From Siphlonurus alternatus (taxonomy: Eukaryota > Arthropoda > Insecta > Ephemeroptera > Siphlonuridae): a stretch of 64,000 nt of DNA. Made by a program: the position numbers and the translations under genes. Location: assembly GCA_949825025.1 (NCBI GenBank), contig OX463778.1:47516829-47580828 (forward strand), given 5' to 3'. Under the pieces are notes generated by a model. The model searched no databases. It saw nothing but the letters and a program-made list of their open reading frames with translations, and was not told the origin of the DNA. Positions 26,601-39,095 of this stretch are shown in pieces (the stretch's first letter is position 1; each line of letters begins with the position of its first letter).

Positions 26601-29428
26601 TATTATAAATTATATAATTATAAGCTTTCAATTTATGTACTGTGCTATATTAAAAAAAAAGTGAATAAACCATTTACTTGTTGGTGCTACCCATTTTCCC
26701 TTTTTTTTCCACTGCTAAACCGAAACTGTTTTAAATGTACAAAATCCTTATCCTTATCCATCATGATAAATATATGAATCTTAAGATGATGCTTAATTTG
26801 CGTGAACATGAAGGACGTTAAGTTTATATATTTATATATATATAATATTTAAGTTTATCTTTTAATCTTTACTTTCTTTAGTGTATCTTCAGAGATACAA
26901 TTGTTATTTATTTAAAATAAAACTTTCTTTAAAAACAAATGTATAATACTTTCCAAAAATATTATATAGTATAGTTGTCATCTAATTTTTATTATTTCCG
27001 CTCGTGGTAAATTTTGTTGCATGTCAGAGGAGCATGCTGCTACAGAGAACTATAAGACACAAAATGTTATCTACCTGAGCCATCGACACGACGTTGGAGA
27101 AAATTAAATTAAAGTTCCAGGGTCATAGGCGGACAGAAAGGATATTAAGGGAATGCAGTATTGATTTTGTCGTCTCATTTCATTGATAGCGTATATTAAT
27201 GAAATTATCAAACTAAAAGTTTTGCCTTAAGTTAAATTTTTCAGTATGCTATTTTGAAACTTGTAGACGGTTGGGCGGCAATTCAGACGTAGATTTAGGG
27301 CAGACAGGAGAAGGGGGGGGGAAAGAGAAAGAAGAACCCCAACGTGATTGTTTTACTAAAATCTAAAATTATTCAGAATCATTTTCATTTTACGTTTTTG
27401 CGTTAAAGAGTGCTTATATATTATTAAAATTACATAAAATGCATAAAAGTAATTATCGCGTCCGAAAACACAATAACGGAGAAAATAGCGTTTTTTTAGG
27501 ATACATGCATAAGAATAAATGAACAGCATATTAAATTTAATTGACAGTAATACAATATGTAGTTATATATACTGTACCTGAAGATGCGTCCCTTTTCCTC
27601 GGAGCTAGTGGAGGGTAATTCTGGCCCACTGTTTCCACTGGATGCGCTCTCGGCGCTACTGTAGCTTCCGCAACTCACGGTGCTGGATTCGGAGGTCCTT
27701 AGGCAACGGCCTCGAGGCATCACACGTCCAAACAGTTGCTCGCTGCTGCCGTAGGCGCCAGCCTGTAGGCGCACCAGCACGTCGGTTGCCACGCCCACTG
27801 CACCCAAACCAGAGGAAGTTGGAGCACGCGGACGTGAACTACAAACTATTTGATATTTCTACCAAAATCCAAACTATTAAAAAGTGCATGGCCGGTTGCC
27901 AGTTTTTTTTTTTTAGCTTTGTAAAAATTAATCAAGTTAGTACTTCGTAGCATTAAACATATTTTTCTGTTGTTCATAACATATACACGTGACCCTCTCT
28001 GCGAAGTTCCAATATCAAAGATTCACGGAGAGGCCAAAAATAGTGCACTTCCCATTTATACGACATTATTTCTAATATTTATTATAGTTATATTATATTA
28101 TTTTGACACGTTTCCTAAAAAGCATTCCTCCTTCACAAAATTATAGTAAAGTTAATTCACCCAATAAATTGATTTACTGGATTTACAAGCAATTAAATAT
28201 AAAATCAATGATGTGAATAATTGTTGGATGAAGACTCAATTACGTGGACTCCAATGTTATACGTTATAGACAATGTACAAAATGCATTTTAGCATCCCTG
28301 AATAACGAAAAATGAGTAATTAATATTAATTTTTAAACAACAATGAAAGTCATCATCACATTGCACGTATTGCAACATGTTGTCATATTAAGCAAAACAT
28401 GACAAATAAATAAATACCATAGAATTTTGTAGTTTACCTATATTAATTAACATTAATACTGAATAATACATAATCATTTTGAAATAATGTATCAACATCA
28501 ATTCAAATTTTAAATTTATCTAAATGGGTCATTACATAAAATTTTATATTTTTTTCAACAAACTAAAAAAATTAATTGTAAAACACATTATTTTCAAACA
28601 TTCTATATATATATATATCGCTTTTAATTTTCAACCAGCACGTATTTTATGAGTTTGGTCATCCTGACGGTTGAAAGGGAAGGTTGCAGACGACGTGGTC
28701 CGAACGGCGTTGCAGCAGAGCCTGAGGCTTTCACTAACCTGCGCGTACGTGCATGCAATCCACACTCCATGCTTGCACACGATTGCACCTGATGACCAAA
28801 GCAATGTCTTTCGTAAATAGGACGGCTGCTAATTTGTTCAACATAAAAATTATGCACAACAAAGAGAAGTCATTATAATAATATGCACTGCAAATAGAAT
28901 ATCCACTATAAATGGAATTGATGTATTGGTAAAATAATTACTTAACATTCAATGAAGTTTTATTTTAAACTATGAAGCCTTAATCGTTGTTGCAGATGAA
29001 TTATTTGTATCATAGCTTACAATTACTTTGATTTCAGCAAAGAGGACGACGCGATATTGAATATTGATCTGAATATCTGAGCTATAATACCACAAATTAT
29101 AATTTTATTTTTTTTTTCCCGCAATAACTTTCACTAAATTTTGAATTTCAGCTAGTGTATAATAGAATTTATTAGACATTACACCAAATGTTCGCCAGTG
29201 TTTGGTGATAACGATCGAGTGGTGGGGGTACTCACCAAGCGAAGGTCGAGGTCCATCATCGCGAGTCCTCGGGAGGGACAGTGAGAGGTCCCGGAGTCCC
29301 AGCGTGAGGGGTCCAGCAGGACTGGGCCCAGTCTCGTTGGGCAGCACGATCCTCATGTGTCTTGCGGCCGCGGCCATGTCAGACCGCGCCGCGCGCACCA
29401 CCAGCCATCCGCTGTCACCTGCAATCGT
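17143..29428 (-). CDS. Otop: Otopetrin proton channel, ten exons
   Basis: Exons in transcript order: 29428-29236, 27797-27578, 25344-25236, 25177-25057, 24836-24696, 24135-23960, 23454-23193, 22221-22075, 21645-21161, 17463-17143 (stop). All sites are GT..AG and all phases agree. Otopetrins are proton-selective channels of the plasma membrane, used in acid sensing and otolith formation, with 12 transmembrane helices in two halves. Landmarks in order: a Ser-rich cytoplasmic head; GYLTVILSCVYAVFLVTLGL (TM1) and MFSIYLVVIGLAWFVFLYAD (TM2); the hallmark GSFYLKIGAAGFCFGHLIHS; YPTYSFIQLFFIFKYSNVII; the second-half entry PYLYPFTIEYSILVVGVLFI; LDDLLLFLCIPAFFLYAIFS; and the C-terminal FEKPGRELVTFLVVCNVAMW and FYRFHSSVCLVDIWKSAYEP. 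All of the membrane domain is covered. The start lies upstream; see the candidate first exon at 40863-40967. Confidence 0.95.
17741..18064. mobile_element. GGAGTATCGACCTC MITE, copy 1
   Basis: About 324 bp. The left arm (CAGTATCGACCTCAATTTTT then TTATTGCAGAAATG and AAAGTTATGCTACCCTGATTT) pairs with the right arm ending TTGAGGTCGATACTCC. Nearly the whole element is one imperfect palindrome. The core has GTGACGTCAC sites at 17866-17875 and 17917-17926 around a GC-rich loop. It shares at least 80 percent by eye with copy 2 (26229-26541). It has no open frame, and the target duplication is unclear. Confidence 0.85.
18227..18477. mobile_element. TTCTCCTCTACAT inverted-repeat MITE, copy 1
   Basis: The ends are AATGTTAAAAAA / TTTTTTTAACATT. 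Inside them an inner inverted block, AAAATGTTCTCCTCTACATC at about 18277, pairs with GATGTAGAGGAGAACACTTT at about 18412. The short interior has ACAAATTCGAGCTATAGTTT, also present in the copy at 57244-57747. Confidence 0.72.
18640..18685. repeat. (TA)n tract flanking the 32-bp-repeat element
   Basis: About 45 bp of TA repeat running directly into TCGATGTTCTCCCTGC. A matching TA tract (20836-20860) follows the other end of the element. Confidence 0.93.
18686..20835. mobile_element. 2.15-kb DNA transposon with 157-bp terminal inverted repeats built of 32-bp units
   Basis: The left terminus (18686-18843) and right terminus (20679-20835) are inverted copies with a single mismatch that I could find in about 157 bp. 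Each starts CGATGTTCTCCCTGC and continues with five subterminal units of period 32 bp, marked by CTTTTTTACCTATCTGT; the first unit has CGATCTG instead. Such subterminal arrays usually bind transposase. The interior carries the decayed protein gene described separately on the minus strand. Both ends abut (TA)n tracts. I cannot assign the superfamily. Confidence 0.82.
19690..20370 (-). pseudogene. Decayed transposon-encoded protein inside the 32-bp-repeat element
   Basis: The longest open part (19751-20014) reads KAGCKCSEKKDTQKLL, EKDREKIHNYFYSLGKY and RKQVQRQYFLRTESGNL. A one-base shift near 19758 restores KVCEMMYTNTLCLSAKTIRN downstream. That fits a Cys-containing N-terminal domain (KVC-x-x-xY/FL-x-TL) common in predicted transposon proteins of arthropods and other animals. 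Upstream the frame also breaks near 20115, before KPKSSPAGETICWNEDTTWY, and near 20235, before an acidic stretch with ISGRSSEQAESVLTIEEQ. A possible acceptor precedes 20365. With several breaks it cannot make the full protein. I know of no enzymatic assignment for this domain and see no DDE/D catalytic core. Its neighbours are only its own terminal repeats. Confidence 0.55.
23618..23667. repeat. (TA)n microsatellite in an otopetrin intron
   Basis: About 50 bp of pure TA repeat. Confidence 0.93.
26229..26541. mobile_element. GGAGTATCGACCTC MITE, copy 2
   Basis: The same architecture as the copy at 17741: left arm AGAGTATTGACCTCAATTTT, right arm ending TTGAGGTCGATACTCC, paired GTGACGTCAC sites at 26353-26362 and 26404-26413, and arms with AAAGTCCTTTTT / AAAAAGAACTTTC. 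It lies in the otopetrin intron between 25344 and 27578. Confidence 0.85.
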
Positions 29429-32400
29429 CTGCAAAAACATTAAAGTTCAACTAAAAAATTTAAAAAAAAACTTTAGAGGTCATGGTTATTGGTGAATACC
29501 ACTGCATTTTTTGTTTCCTGCTTGAGCTGCATGGATTATGAACATCGAATTTTGATTTAATAAATGTTTTATTATTTTGTTAAATCTAAAACAATTTCAC
29601 TACATGCAGTCACATGGTACAAAACCATGATAAAATAATTATTTTACCAAGAGTCATCAATTTAAAAGGACTAAAAAATAATTAAAATTACTATTAAGCA
29701 TTAAGTAAAACTGTAAATTCTGCTTCATTTGTATTGTTATCTAATTATGTAAAGTAAAAGAGCAAACTGTAAAATTGCCATGGAGTTAAAAGTTAAAACT
29801 GCAACATTTTTGTGGTGAGTGGTGAGAGTATTATACAGACGGAGATTGCTCCCAGCCTTGAAGCCTTATTTTATAAAAGCACGACATAATGGTAACAAAA
29901 ATAGTTTATATCTTATTGATCAATTCGATTGTCTAATATCACTTGTAACTATTATATCAATAAAATTATTCCAGTCTATTTTGAATGAGAACAATGTCAC
30001 GCGTCTCTCTATAACTTAATACATATTTTTTTAAATTTGTTTCCTACAATACCTATTGTTGTCTGCAGTTTAATTATTTTGTACTAGTTTGATAATATTA
30101 TTTAAAAGGAATTTGTCTCAATTTATATGAACTTAACAAAATATTTATCATGGTTAATAAATGTACCAAAAACCATACGAAAAATTCGTAAGTGTTTCTA
30201 ATTTTAATAATTGAAAAAATGTACTGTCTGTATATTATACGTATGCATGTGTCTTTAAAGGAGCTCTGAGATAAAAGAAAACACGTCTTTTGATGAAAGC
30301 AGCAGATTAATTCTTGGACCATGTTAATTAAAGGCATGAAGTTGATGATTAATTTAATTATAATGTCATCGTCGAGTTGAGAGATGTATTACATTTTTAT
30401 AAAAATTCTCCCTGCACAGGTGTCTTATATATGAGCTCCGGTGTTGTCAATTTGACTTAAGTGCTGTAAAATTTAATATATTCATTTCATTCCAAGCATA
30501 AGTGACAACTTTATTATATAATTATGAGGGATTACTTATCTCGTGCAAATTGTTTCACACGGTCGATGTAGGTGTCATGATAGCGAGAGTAAATAAATAT
30601 TAAATTGTTTCCTGCGTGAATGATGATACATTCGTATGTTTCATATTCATAATCTTTAATGTTTTATTTCTTGCCAATTAAATCAGAATCGTCATATACG
30701 AGATACTCATCAAAACGATTGTAAAGTATGTTGGCAAGTATTACCATTTCATATAATTATTATAGTAAAACAGTTGAGAATTTAATTAAATTTATTCAAA
30801 TTGGCCTTAATATAAAAATAAATAATACATCAGTATTATATAATCACGTGACTGGTTGATCTATGAACTGCATTCCTAAATATATTATGTACTTGAAATT
30901 TTAATGAACTTGTGAAAAGATAAGCAATATGCTATAATTTTTAGATAGAGATAATTGTTTTGTTCTTTTGTTCTATTATATATATAAGTCATAAATTAAA
31001 AGTTATCACTTATTTTATTATATACTTATGCATGATAGTATCCATCAAGTAAGAATAATTTAATATCAAGTGCAAATGAATGTGCGCCCTTCACACTTAG
31101 GTGAACTTGCTTGCCGCCTTGTTTTCTTGCTACAAACTTCACCCGTACGTAGACCTTGCATATCTTTGCATAAACATTGCTGATGGTTTCCTGTAAATAG
31201 TTTCTCATTGTATGCATCATACATTGAAGATTTTAAGTGTAAGTATAGTGTCTTAATCATTTTATATCTAAAAAAAACAACACGAATATGAGATTTTCTC
31301 GTAACGGTACCTGGGTTTGAGTCCTTGGTCATGCACTTGTGCTCGTGTCTCGCTCAACCGTGTGATCATATGAGATATATGTAATAGTAATAATGCATTT
31401 ATTTTTTCCTTTATGTGAAGATTTTACATAATTAACCTCATGCTGACTTTTCATGACACTTCATGGACACATCCTAACTAAAAAAATATAAAAGAGGAAT
31501 AATTCATGTAATGTTTTTATAGTGTATTATTTAAACTTAATTGTGGACAAAACACACAAAATAATATGCAAAAAAAATATATAATTTGATCTTAAAATTT
31601 TAAATACAATTGTTAAAAAAAATTACCTTGTGAGAAAATAATTTAATGGGTTTTAACAGAAGGAGACAAACGTCTGCGAATTGTGAAAAAAATTACATCT
31701 GTAGTTTTTGAAAATAACGAGATAAAACTTTTATTTCTTTTTCACATGCACTTACTTGTTAGTTACTTACATCATATGAATTCATGTATTGTATTCTAAA
31801 ATAAAAGACAATTGTTTTAATAATATTAAAAATTAAGTCATCTTAAAAAAAAAGAGGCAGTGTGATTTACCAGCTGATGGAATTCTAATATAAGTAATAT
31901 ACAATAAACAAACAAAATAACCTAAAAATAAATTCAATTTGGAATTCAGTTGTAAGTATGAACTCTATGGTAGGACAAATTTTGGTAATAAAGTTACAAA
32001 ATGTGTTGCATAAATTAAAAAAATACAAAAACATGGAAGTTTTTGTTATTTTTATATTAAAATGTACTGCAATTTCGAAGTTTCGAGAGCCTGAAGCGGT
32101 ACTTAATTGAATTTAGCTTTTATTCAATTATAGATTTTTTTTCTATATAATTTCTTTGAAGAACGTGTGGTCGTATTAATTAAGAGAGGGGCTAACAAAG
32201 GCGGACAGCCAATGTTTTCCATGCGGGTACCAGCGAGATGAGTGGATTATTAAAAGTCATTTATTTAAACCACGATCGATGTTGGAGAAAATTTAAGCAA
32301 TTGTAAAGTAATTGAAATAATTAAATGAAGTAATTAAGTAATTGAAAGATTCTAGAATCTTTTTGTGTTAATAACAATATATAGAATGTTATAAATCTTA

Positions 32401-33364
32401 CTTTTTTAATTGAAATCTAAATTTATTAGGAAACATTTTATCTTATACAAATAAATTTTGAAATTAAGAAAGACTGACTAAAACACCTAGCAGTTTACAG
32501 TGATTTAAATTATATATTAAGAGATATGTTGCAATCTAAAATATAAAATAATAGAATCTTCAAGCAAAAATACTTTTAATCTTATAGTTAGACTGAAAGT
32601 ATGATTGTTTAAAATATAAAATTTCATTCTCTTAGCACGATATAATTGCATGCAAGTAAAACTGCGACTCCAGAATAATTATCAGCGTGGCATGACGGAA
32701 TGGTTTGTTGATGATTATACGCATACAGTTCTGCTCGCGGCTTCATTGTTGTCCATTGTAGGGGTACATTGTCCGCTCAGCTTGGGAAGATGTGAAAGCA
32801 AATTCTTCTCCATCTTCTTCCGCCTTTCAATGCGGGCGTCAAATCTAGATCCAATTGAAGTGCTCATGTCCGATTCCAACCGCAAGAAATTAAAAAGTAA
32901 TAATATAAGCTTTCAAAGTAGCTCAACATCAGCTAGGGTAATAAAATATAACTAAAAACACAAGTAAACATTGAATATAATAAAAACATTTTAATGGCAA
33001 ATAACTGCATGTATATTTGATTTTTTTTTTCCTACTTGTTTAATCACGCATAAGATACAGTACTCTTTAAAAATATAGAGTAATTAATATGACAATTTAA
33101 ATATCAATATACATACGATATCTCTAATCTATAATTTTATAAATTAACATAATTTATACCATAATCTATTATAAGCTTCATTTATACATTAATTAGAATA
33201 ATTGGAAAGGTTGAAAGAAAAATAGAACAATTTTAAATTCTCCAATTTGCATGAATATATTAAAATACTTTACTTTTACTATTGAGATTTATTTAGCACC
33301 ATCATATCAGTGAATTAGATCATGCAATGACTGTGGTATATTGTATTATTAAGTGAGGTGCACG

Positions 33365-33535
33365 AACATTTGAATGGTTTACTTTCCGCCAACTCGGTGG
33401 TTATGATGAGTCGCGGTCTCCGAGCAACGCCGCTTGACACACTTCCTATCACCCGGCGTGCCAAACTGGGACGAGCTTGCAGGTAGCGCCGCCGCAGGTA
33501 TCGTGAGAACGTGATCGCGGGGGCGGCGAACACCT
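33365..33535 (-). other. GC-rich exon-like patch, unassigned
   Basis: A minus-strand acceptor (gtacag|gtgttcgcc, near 33535) and a possible donor (ggaaa|gtaaac, near 33378) bound an Arg-rich open stretch, FSRYLRRRYLQARPSLARRV. The resulting phase does not fit the next otopetrin exon, which needs a phase-0 join. It may be an alternative or untranslated exon, or chance. I do not recognise the peptide. Confidence 0.25.
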
Positions 33536-35868
33536 GTACTTCCCAGCTGACTGGGCGACAGCAATTAGCTGCTGATTAATCGAGCGTTCAAGTCGGGGGA
33601 TTACCACTTTTGAACTAGATGGTGCTCATCCATATATAAACTTGATGGCGTTATAAACAAATAAAACAAAAAAACATGGGTTAATTTCTTGAGGAGCATG
33701 GTGTGTTCCTATTACAGTATATTAAAGTAAATGTAAAATTTCAGGGAAGTCTCCAAATGCATGAATAACAATTAATCCAACAATTAAGTTCAAATATCTT
33801 TTTGAAACGAAACAATAGTTAAATAGATTTAAAAAATACTAATTTAGATAATTAACAAACAAAAAAAATCGTAAGGGAAATATTGTCATGATTTTGACAT
33901 AAATATTTTTATAATTATTTTCAAGCGTTGATAAAAAAAAAATGATTAATTACTTCTATCACATTCATGTAGACATTTCACAACTATACAAAAGTTAATG
34001 ATAACTGAACTTGCTTAATTATTTGTTATCCTTGCTTTCATATAATAAATGAAATGTAAGGTAAGTGATGTGCAATCATTAATTATTTGGCCTCCAAAGT
34101 TAGTGCTAAAAAAAGTAAAAGTGCTCGCCGATATTTTAGTGCTAATTTTGGAAAAAGGTTTTGTTACAAAACGACAATTTTTCTTACAATAGGACTTTTT
34201 GAGTAAATTATTCTACATTAAAGGTTGAATAGTACTGTTGTTTCAAATAATACTTTCACGTTTTACTTATATTGCCAACGCCAATTTTTTTACCCGACTT
34301 AGGAAGTAATTATATAACATACTCTAATAATTGCTACTCTTTTACATTATTATAGTGCTTGCAGAAGAGAATTGCACGTTTCTTTTCATTTTATTAGAAA
34401 TAAGGTTTTAAGTTATTTAATTTCCAATAACTAATTAGCACTAGATATAGTTTATCTGACCATTGATGACTAAGATGAAATTGGTAAAGTGACTAAAAGT
34501 AGCACTTCAAGCAACCTATTTTTTTTTAAGCTATAGATTTAAAAAAGTATAATTATATACAACCTACAATGATTAATTAATATAATCTATCAGAGTAATT
34601 TGTTATTAGAATTATAAATATTTTTTTAACCTAAAGATGAGCTAACGAAATTTTTGCATGAACTGACTTCTAAGGTTAGATGAAAGTATGCAGCGTTGAA
34701 TATATAGTTGTATACATATGATATGCACTTCTAATCTAGAATAAAATTGCTTGTCATCCAGGATTCCACATTAAATAATAGGCTTTTGAAAAAATAAAAT
34801 AACAACTTCACTATTTTCAAAAGACATTTAATTATAAATAGAATAATCAAAGTTTCAATGAGAGATGTAACAGAACAATTGCCTCGTGAAAATAAGTGTT
34901 CCTCTCTCATATTATAAATTACGAGTCTGGGTTTTACCAAAATAGATTGCACTGCTACTGTAAGGTCATGTAGTAATAGAGGGACTATTGTAAGTTTTGG
35001 TGGACAAGTTGCATGCAGTGCACGTCTGAAGTTGACACTTTCCCGTGACCTTAAAGGGCCTGCACGAGAAGCGCGCAATGCAGCGAGAGCAGCGGACTGA
35101 AGCTCCTAGCAAGTGTGGTAACTCAGCTTGTTAATTGACGTTTGCTCGGATTATAAGCACGTATATGATTACAAATAATAATAAAAATGTATCTGATAAA
35201 ATAATATTTCAACACTTTATAAACTATATGAAATATTAATGTAATGATAAAGCACGCACAGTTTATATTTAATGAAAGTGCCTTGAACTCAATTTAATTT
35301 TATTAAATATAAATTTAATAATAATAATAATAATGATAAAAAATATGCTATCGTCACTATTTTTTATTTGTTTTATTATTTTTATGGAATAATATTACAC
35401 TAAAATAATGTTCAAATCAACATTTGTCTGTCAATACGTGTAAGAATCAGCGCAGAACTATATAACGGCACATAATAATTTTAGCGAAGAATGAAATTAT
35501 TATATTTGAAATTTAAATAGTCAAAACGTGTCGTGGTCGACTTTTATAAAATTAGCTGAAATATAGTTATTCGAGGGATATTAACATACTAGTTTAAAAT
35601 CCTAATCTTTGCTAATTAAGATATTAAAGCGTTTAAATAACTATTTAGAATTATTAAATGTAAATTGAGGCGTGAATTACATTGCATAAAATAAGTAGTG
35701 TTAATTTCTGTATTAATGGTACATTCATTGCAAACAGTTAACAGTAACATTGTTTTCACAATAAATTGGGAAAATAAATTCATTAATGAATTAAAAAAAA
35801 AAAATACATTAAAAAATATAATAAAATGTATAAATTATACATATAGAGAGTTCATACCACGAAGTTCG

Positions 35869-35960
35869 TAGAGATAGCCATCCTCCTTGGTCCATTTTGA
35901 TGAACAAAGTGATGCACACTCCTCGGCCTGGCTATGGAAAATTCCCTCACCAATAGATGG
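35869..35960 (-). other. Exon-like patch with Cys pair, unassigned
   Basis: On the minus strand one frame reads GIFHSQAEECASLCSSKWTK then EDGYLYELR. It is followed by a possible donor (cttcgtg|gtatga) and preceded by an AG (attggtgag) without a good pyrimidine tract. The composition looks coding and is GC-richer than its surroundings, but I recognise no family and cannot link it in phase to a neighbour. Confidence 0.25.
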
Positions 35961-36967
35961 CAATAGTATCGAACAAGAAATCAACGCCTGCCTCCTCTCG
36001 GTCAAAGGCATTAAATTTATTTTTTCATCTGGTAATTAAAAATGTCAAAAATAAAACTCGTACCTTTTTGAAGGGGAAATAAAATATTGAAAACAGAAAC
36101 CTTGTGTTTAAAAATCTACACTAATATTTGTTTTTGCTAATAATTATGTAATTACTTATAATATTAGTTGTAATATAATAAACCTTACTTTAATATATTG
36201 TATTCTGCCGCCTTTTTGAAAAATTTGTTTAAATTTTTGAATGCATGTAGCATGACATGTACTGCTCTTAATTTATATATTTTTTTAGTTATATCTTGCA
36301 CAGCCACAAAGGCATATTCAATACAAAAGAAGAGAGAAGTTTTAGATGAGCTAGTGATTTCAGTCATTTTTACAAACACTACTCAGGCATAAAAACATCA
36401 AAAAGGTAAAGTCTTTAAGCTTATTATGATAGCAAGTAGGTTATTGCTTCTCAAAACTAAAATACCTTTTCTTTTCAGGAAAAATAAGGAATTTAAAAAG
36501 GAATCTGCTGTTTGAAAAATTCCTTGAAAACCCAAAGAATAATAATTATGTAATCAAAGAATACAAAGCAAACTTATACGATACCAAAGAATTCTACCTG
36601 TGAAATTAGAAAGAGAGGTACGGAAAGTATTTATATATACGATATATTGTGAAGAATAAATTATAGAGATCGCATGACAATTTGAAATCAGAATGACGTG
36701 CCATCGTGCATGCACGCGCTTGGTTTGGTGTTGGTTCGACCGCGTTCTGGCACTAACCATGCATGCTAACGTTTAAAGACAATTAAGTATTCAATAAGAT
36801 CCTTACTCAATTAATAAAATAATAAATGATGACAAATGCAGATTAATACTTTAGTTTTTGTGATAGCAATTTATTTGCGAAACAACAATACCTTGATGAG
36901 ACAAAACATTGGGGGAAAGGTAAAAACTGAATATTATATTACATTTTGCAAATTTTAAATTTTCTAT

Positions 36968-36969
<2 letters not shown>

Positions 36970-37009
<40 letters not shown>
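36970..37009. repeat. (TA)n microsatellite
   Basis: About 40 bp of pure TA repeat. Confidence 0.9.
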
Positions 37010-37013
<4 letters not shown>

Positions 37014-37209
37014 TATGAATAAATCGACTCCGTACAGGATCATACAATTAGTGTAGTAGTATTTACCTTCACTTCAGAGAATTCAACAGTTAATATGCAG
37101 TACGCTTAGTCTGGTTAAACGTATAATAGTTAACTTCTGAAAGCAATATTTATGATATCTATAAACCTGAAGACCTTCACCAACATCGCGATCGTCTTTT
37201 CACGCAATA

Positions 37210-37246
37210 ATGGACATCGAGAGCAAGAAAATTGACAACTTAACTG
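37210..37246 (+). other. Possible small first coding exon on the + strand
   Basis: ATG at 37210 opens MDIESKKIDNLT, followed after one base by a strong donor (aactg|gtgagt). The local sequence is a little GC-richer than its surroundings. No matching downstream + strand exon was found, so this may be chance or the start of a short non-conserved transcript. Confidence 0.2.
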
Positions 37247-38127
37247 GTGAGTTTATAAAATATATATATTTTTTTTATTTTTTTAATATCGTAAATATAT
37301 TGACCACTATAAAAGTAAACAAAAACTTGATTAAAAAGTTTTCACTATAACTGTTACTTTCTTCCCGGTGTGCCTCCACCACGAACCACGAATTGAGGTG
37401 CGATGTTTTCTGCGCAGATATTATGCGTTTTTGTCGCTAAGAATCAGAGCGGAGACGCCTTGTTTTTAGGCACCAACACATGCTACTCAAACAATCGTGC
37501 CAAACATTTATATAATTCGTACATTTTTACTTAAAAAATATTCGTCTTTCATTATTTAGAGAACATATAGAAATATATAATATATATATTTTTTTTAATT
37601 TATAAACAGCATGCACAGAATATTTTCATATTAGAGTTTTTCACACAAATTCATATGTCTAAATATTCTATTTCAAGTGAAATGATTTCATTTACATATT
37701 AACGCAATAATTAAACGATGGAAATTTTATTTAAATTTTTTATTTGTATTGTCATCATTTTTTTTCTAAATAATTGTCACTGCTCAGTAATCTCATCTTG
37801 AAGTTCACATCAGCTAGCTGTTAGCTTTCTCTCGTTCAGTGCTGCATGACGGAGTGTGGCCAATGGTCATGCAGACACCCTCACTGTGACGTCACACTAC
37901 ATTGTTTCCATTGCAAGAGATGAAGTAAAACAAAAAAAAAAAAAAAAAAATCAAATATCAGGAAGTAATTAGTCAGTACACTTGGGAGATTATTTGTTTG
38001 CTAAAATATTGCAATCTTTAAAATGCGTCCGCTTTTGAAATAAAAATAACAACAGGGTGTAAGGTAATTAATCCAGCTCTCCAATAAACTGTTGAAGACT
38101 TTCTAGCTGATGTTTAATAGTTAGAGC

Positions 38128-38133
<6 letters not shown>

Positions 38134-38196
<63 letters not shown>
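38134..38196. repeat. (TA)n microsatellite
   Basis: About 63 bp of pure TA repeat. Confidence 0.93.
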
Positions 38197-38200
<4 letters not shown>

Positions 38201-38956
38201 GTATACGCTAGAAGATGTCATTCAATCATGACAACATATAAATTAAACTCCTATGTCCTGTATTTAATTTTGATGTAAACAAATATGATTTTATTAATAT
38301 TGTGCGCATTCTTTTCCCATAAAAATAAAACAAAACAACTTTTTTTTTAATGATCACATAAGTTATAATTTTTAGCAACGTTAGTCAAAATTTAAAAATT
38401 CTCGCCGTTTAATGATGACTTTTATTAATATATATTTTTTTTCAATGTTACCTGTAAAATAAATATTAACTGTCAATTTCAATCAGCATTTCTAAATTAA
38501 AGCTTAATTTTATCTACATTTCATAAAATTGAAAATAGTATTAATTATTTGCATTTTTTACAGAATATTTACAAATATGTTCAAAGTTATTTCCAAATTA
38601 TAGCGTTAAAATCAGAGGAAAGTGAAACTGATCAGCGATCAAATGTGACGTCACGCTAGCGTTGACCGGGGCATGAAAGTGGGTGGCTCTCTGATTGCAT
38701 TGCAATAATTGCAAATCGTAAAAACAAAGCTCTTTATACTCTGTAAACATATAATTTTTTATGCCATCGCAACTCTAACGAAACTAAGATTCAAGATATG
38801 TATATGATTGCAGATACTCATTTTAGATATGCCTTTCGCAGAAGAAACACTTTTTAAGATAAAAGTATATTGTTAAACGTTGGTAAACTATTTAACATTC
38901 TGTATATATAATTTTTATTGTATCATAATATAAATATATTTTAAATTTAAGTAAGG

Positions 38957-39095
38957 GGCATTCACAAAGCCTTAAGGCCACATTTAAGGCTCAATAATTT
39001 AAGGCTTGATTTTAGACGTGTTTTTTAGACCCAAAATTTCTGGTCTTAAATTATTGAGCCTTAATTGTGGCCTTAAGGCTTTGTGAATGCCCCTT
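38957..39095. mobile_element. GGGGCATTCACAAAGCC MITE, copy 1
   Basis: A 139-bp element that is almost entirely palindromic. It starts GGGGCATTCACAAAGCCTTA and ends with the complement, ..GGCTTTGTGAATGCCCC. The inner arms read GGCTCAATAATTTAAG / TTAAATTATTGAGCC. Flanking bases suggest TA, but the target duplication is not certain. A sister copy lies at 62664-62801. Confidence 0.85.

Noticed and set aside
29105..29500. Plus-strand open frame opposite the otopetrin exon at 29236-29428
   Set aside because: It is the antisense shadow of a coding exon, as are most + strand frames over 21-29 kb and 41.3-42.9 kb.
31300..31340. GGGTTTGAGTCCTTGG resembling a polymerase III box B
   Set aside because: No box A at the right distance and no tRNA-like body, so probably chance.
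37780..38700. Region between two GTGACGTCAC sites (37886 and 38645) as a transposon
   Set aside because: The sequences around the two sites are not inverted copies of each other, so they do not mark element ends.
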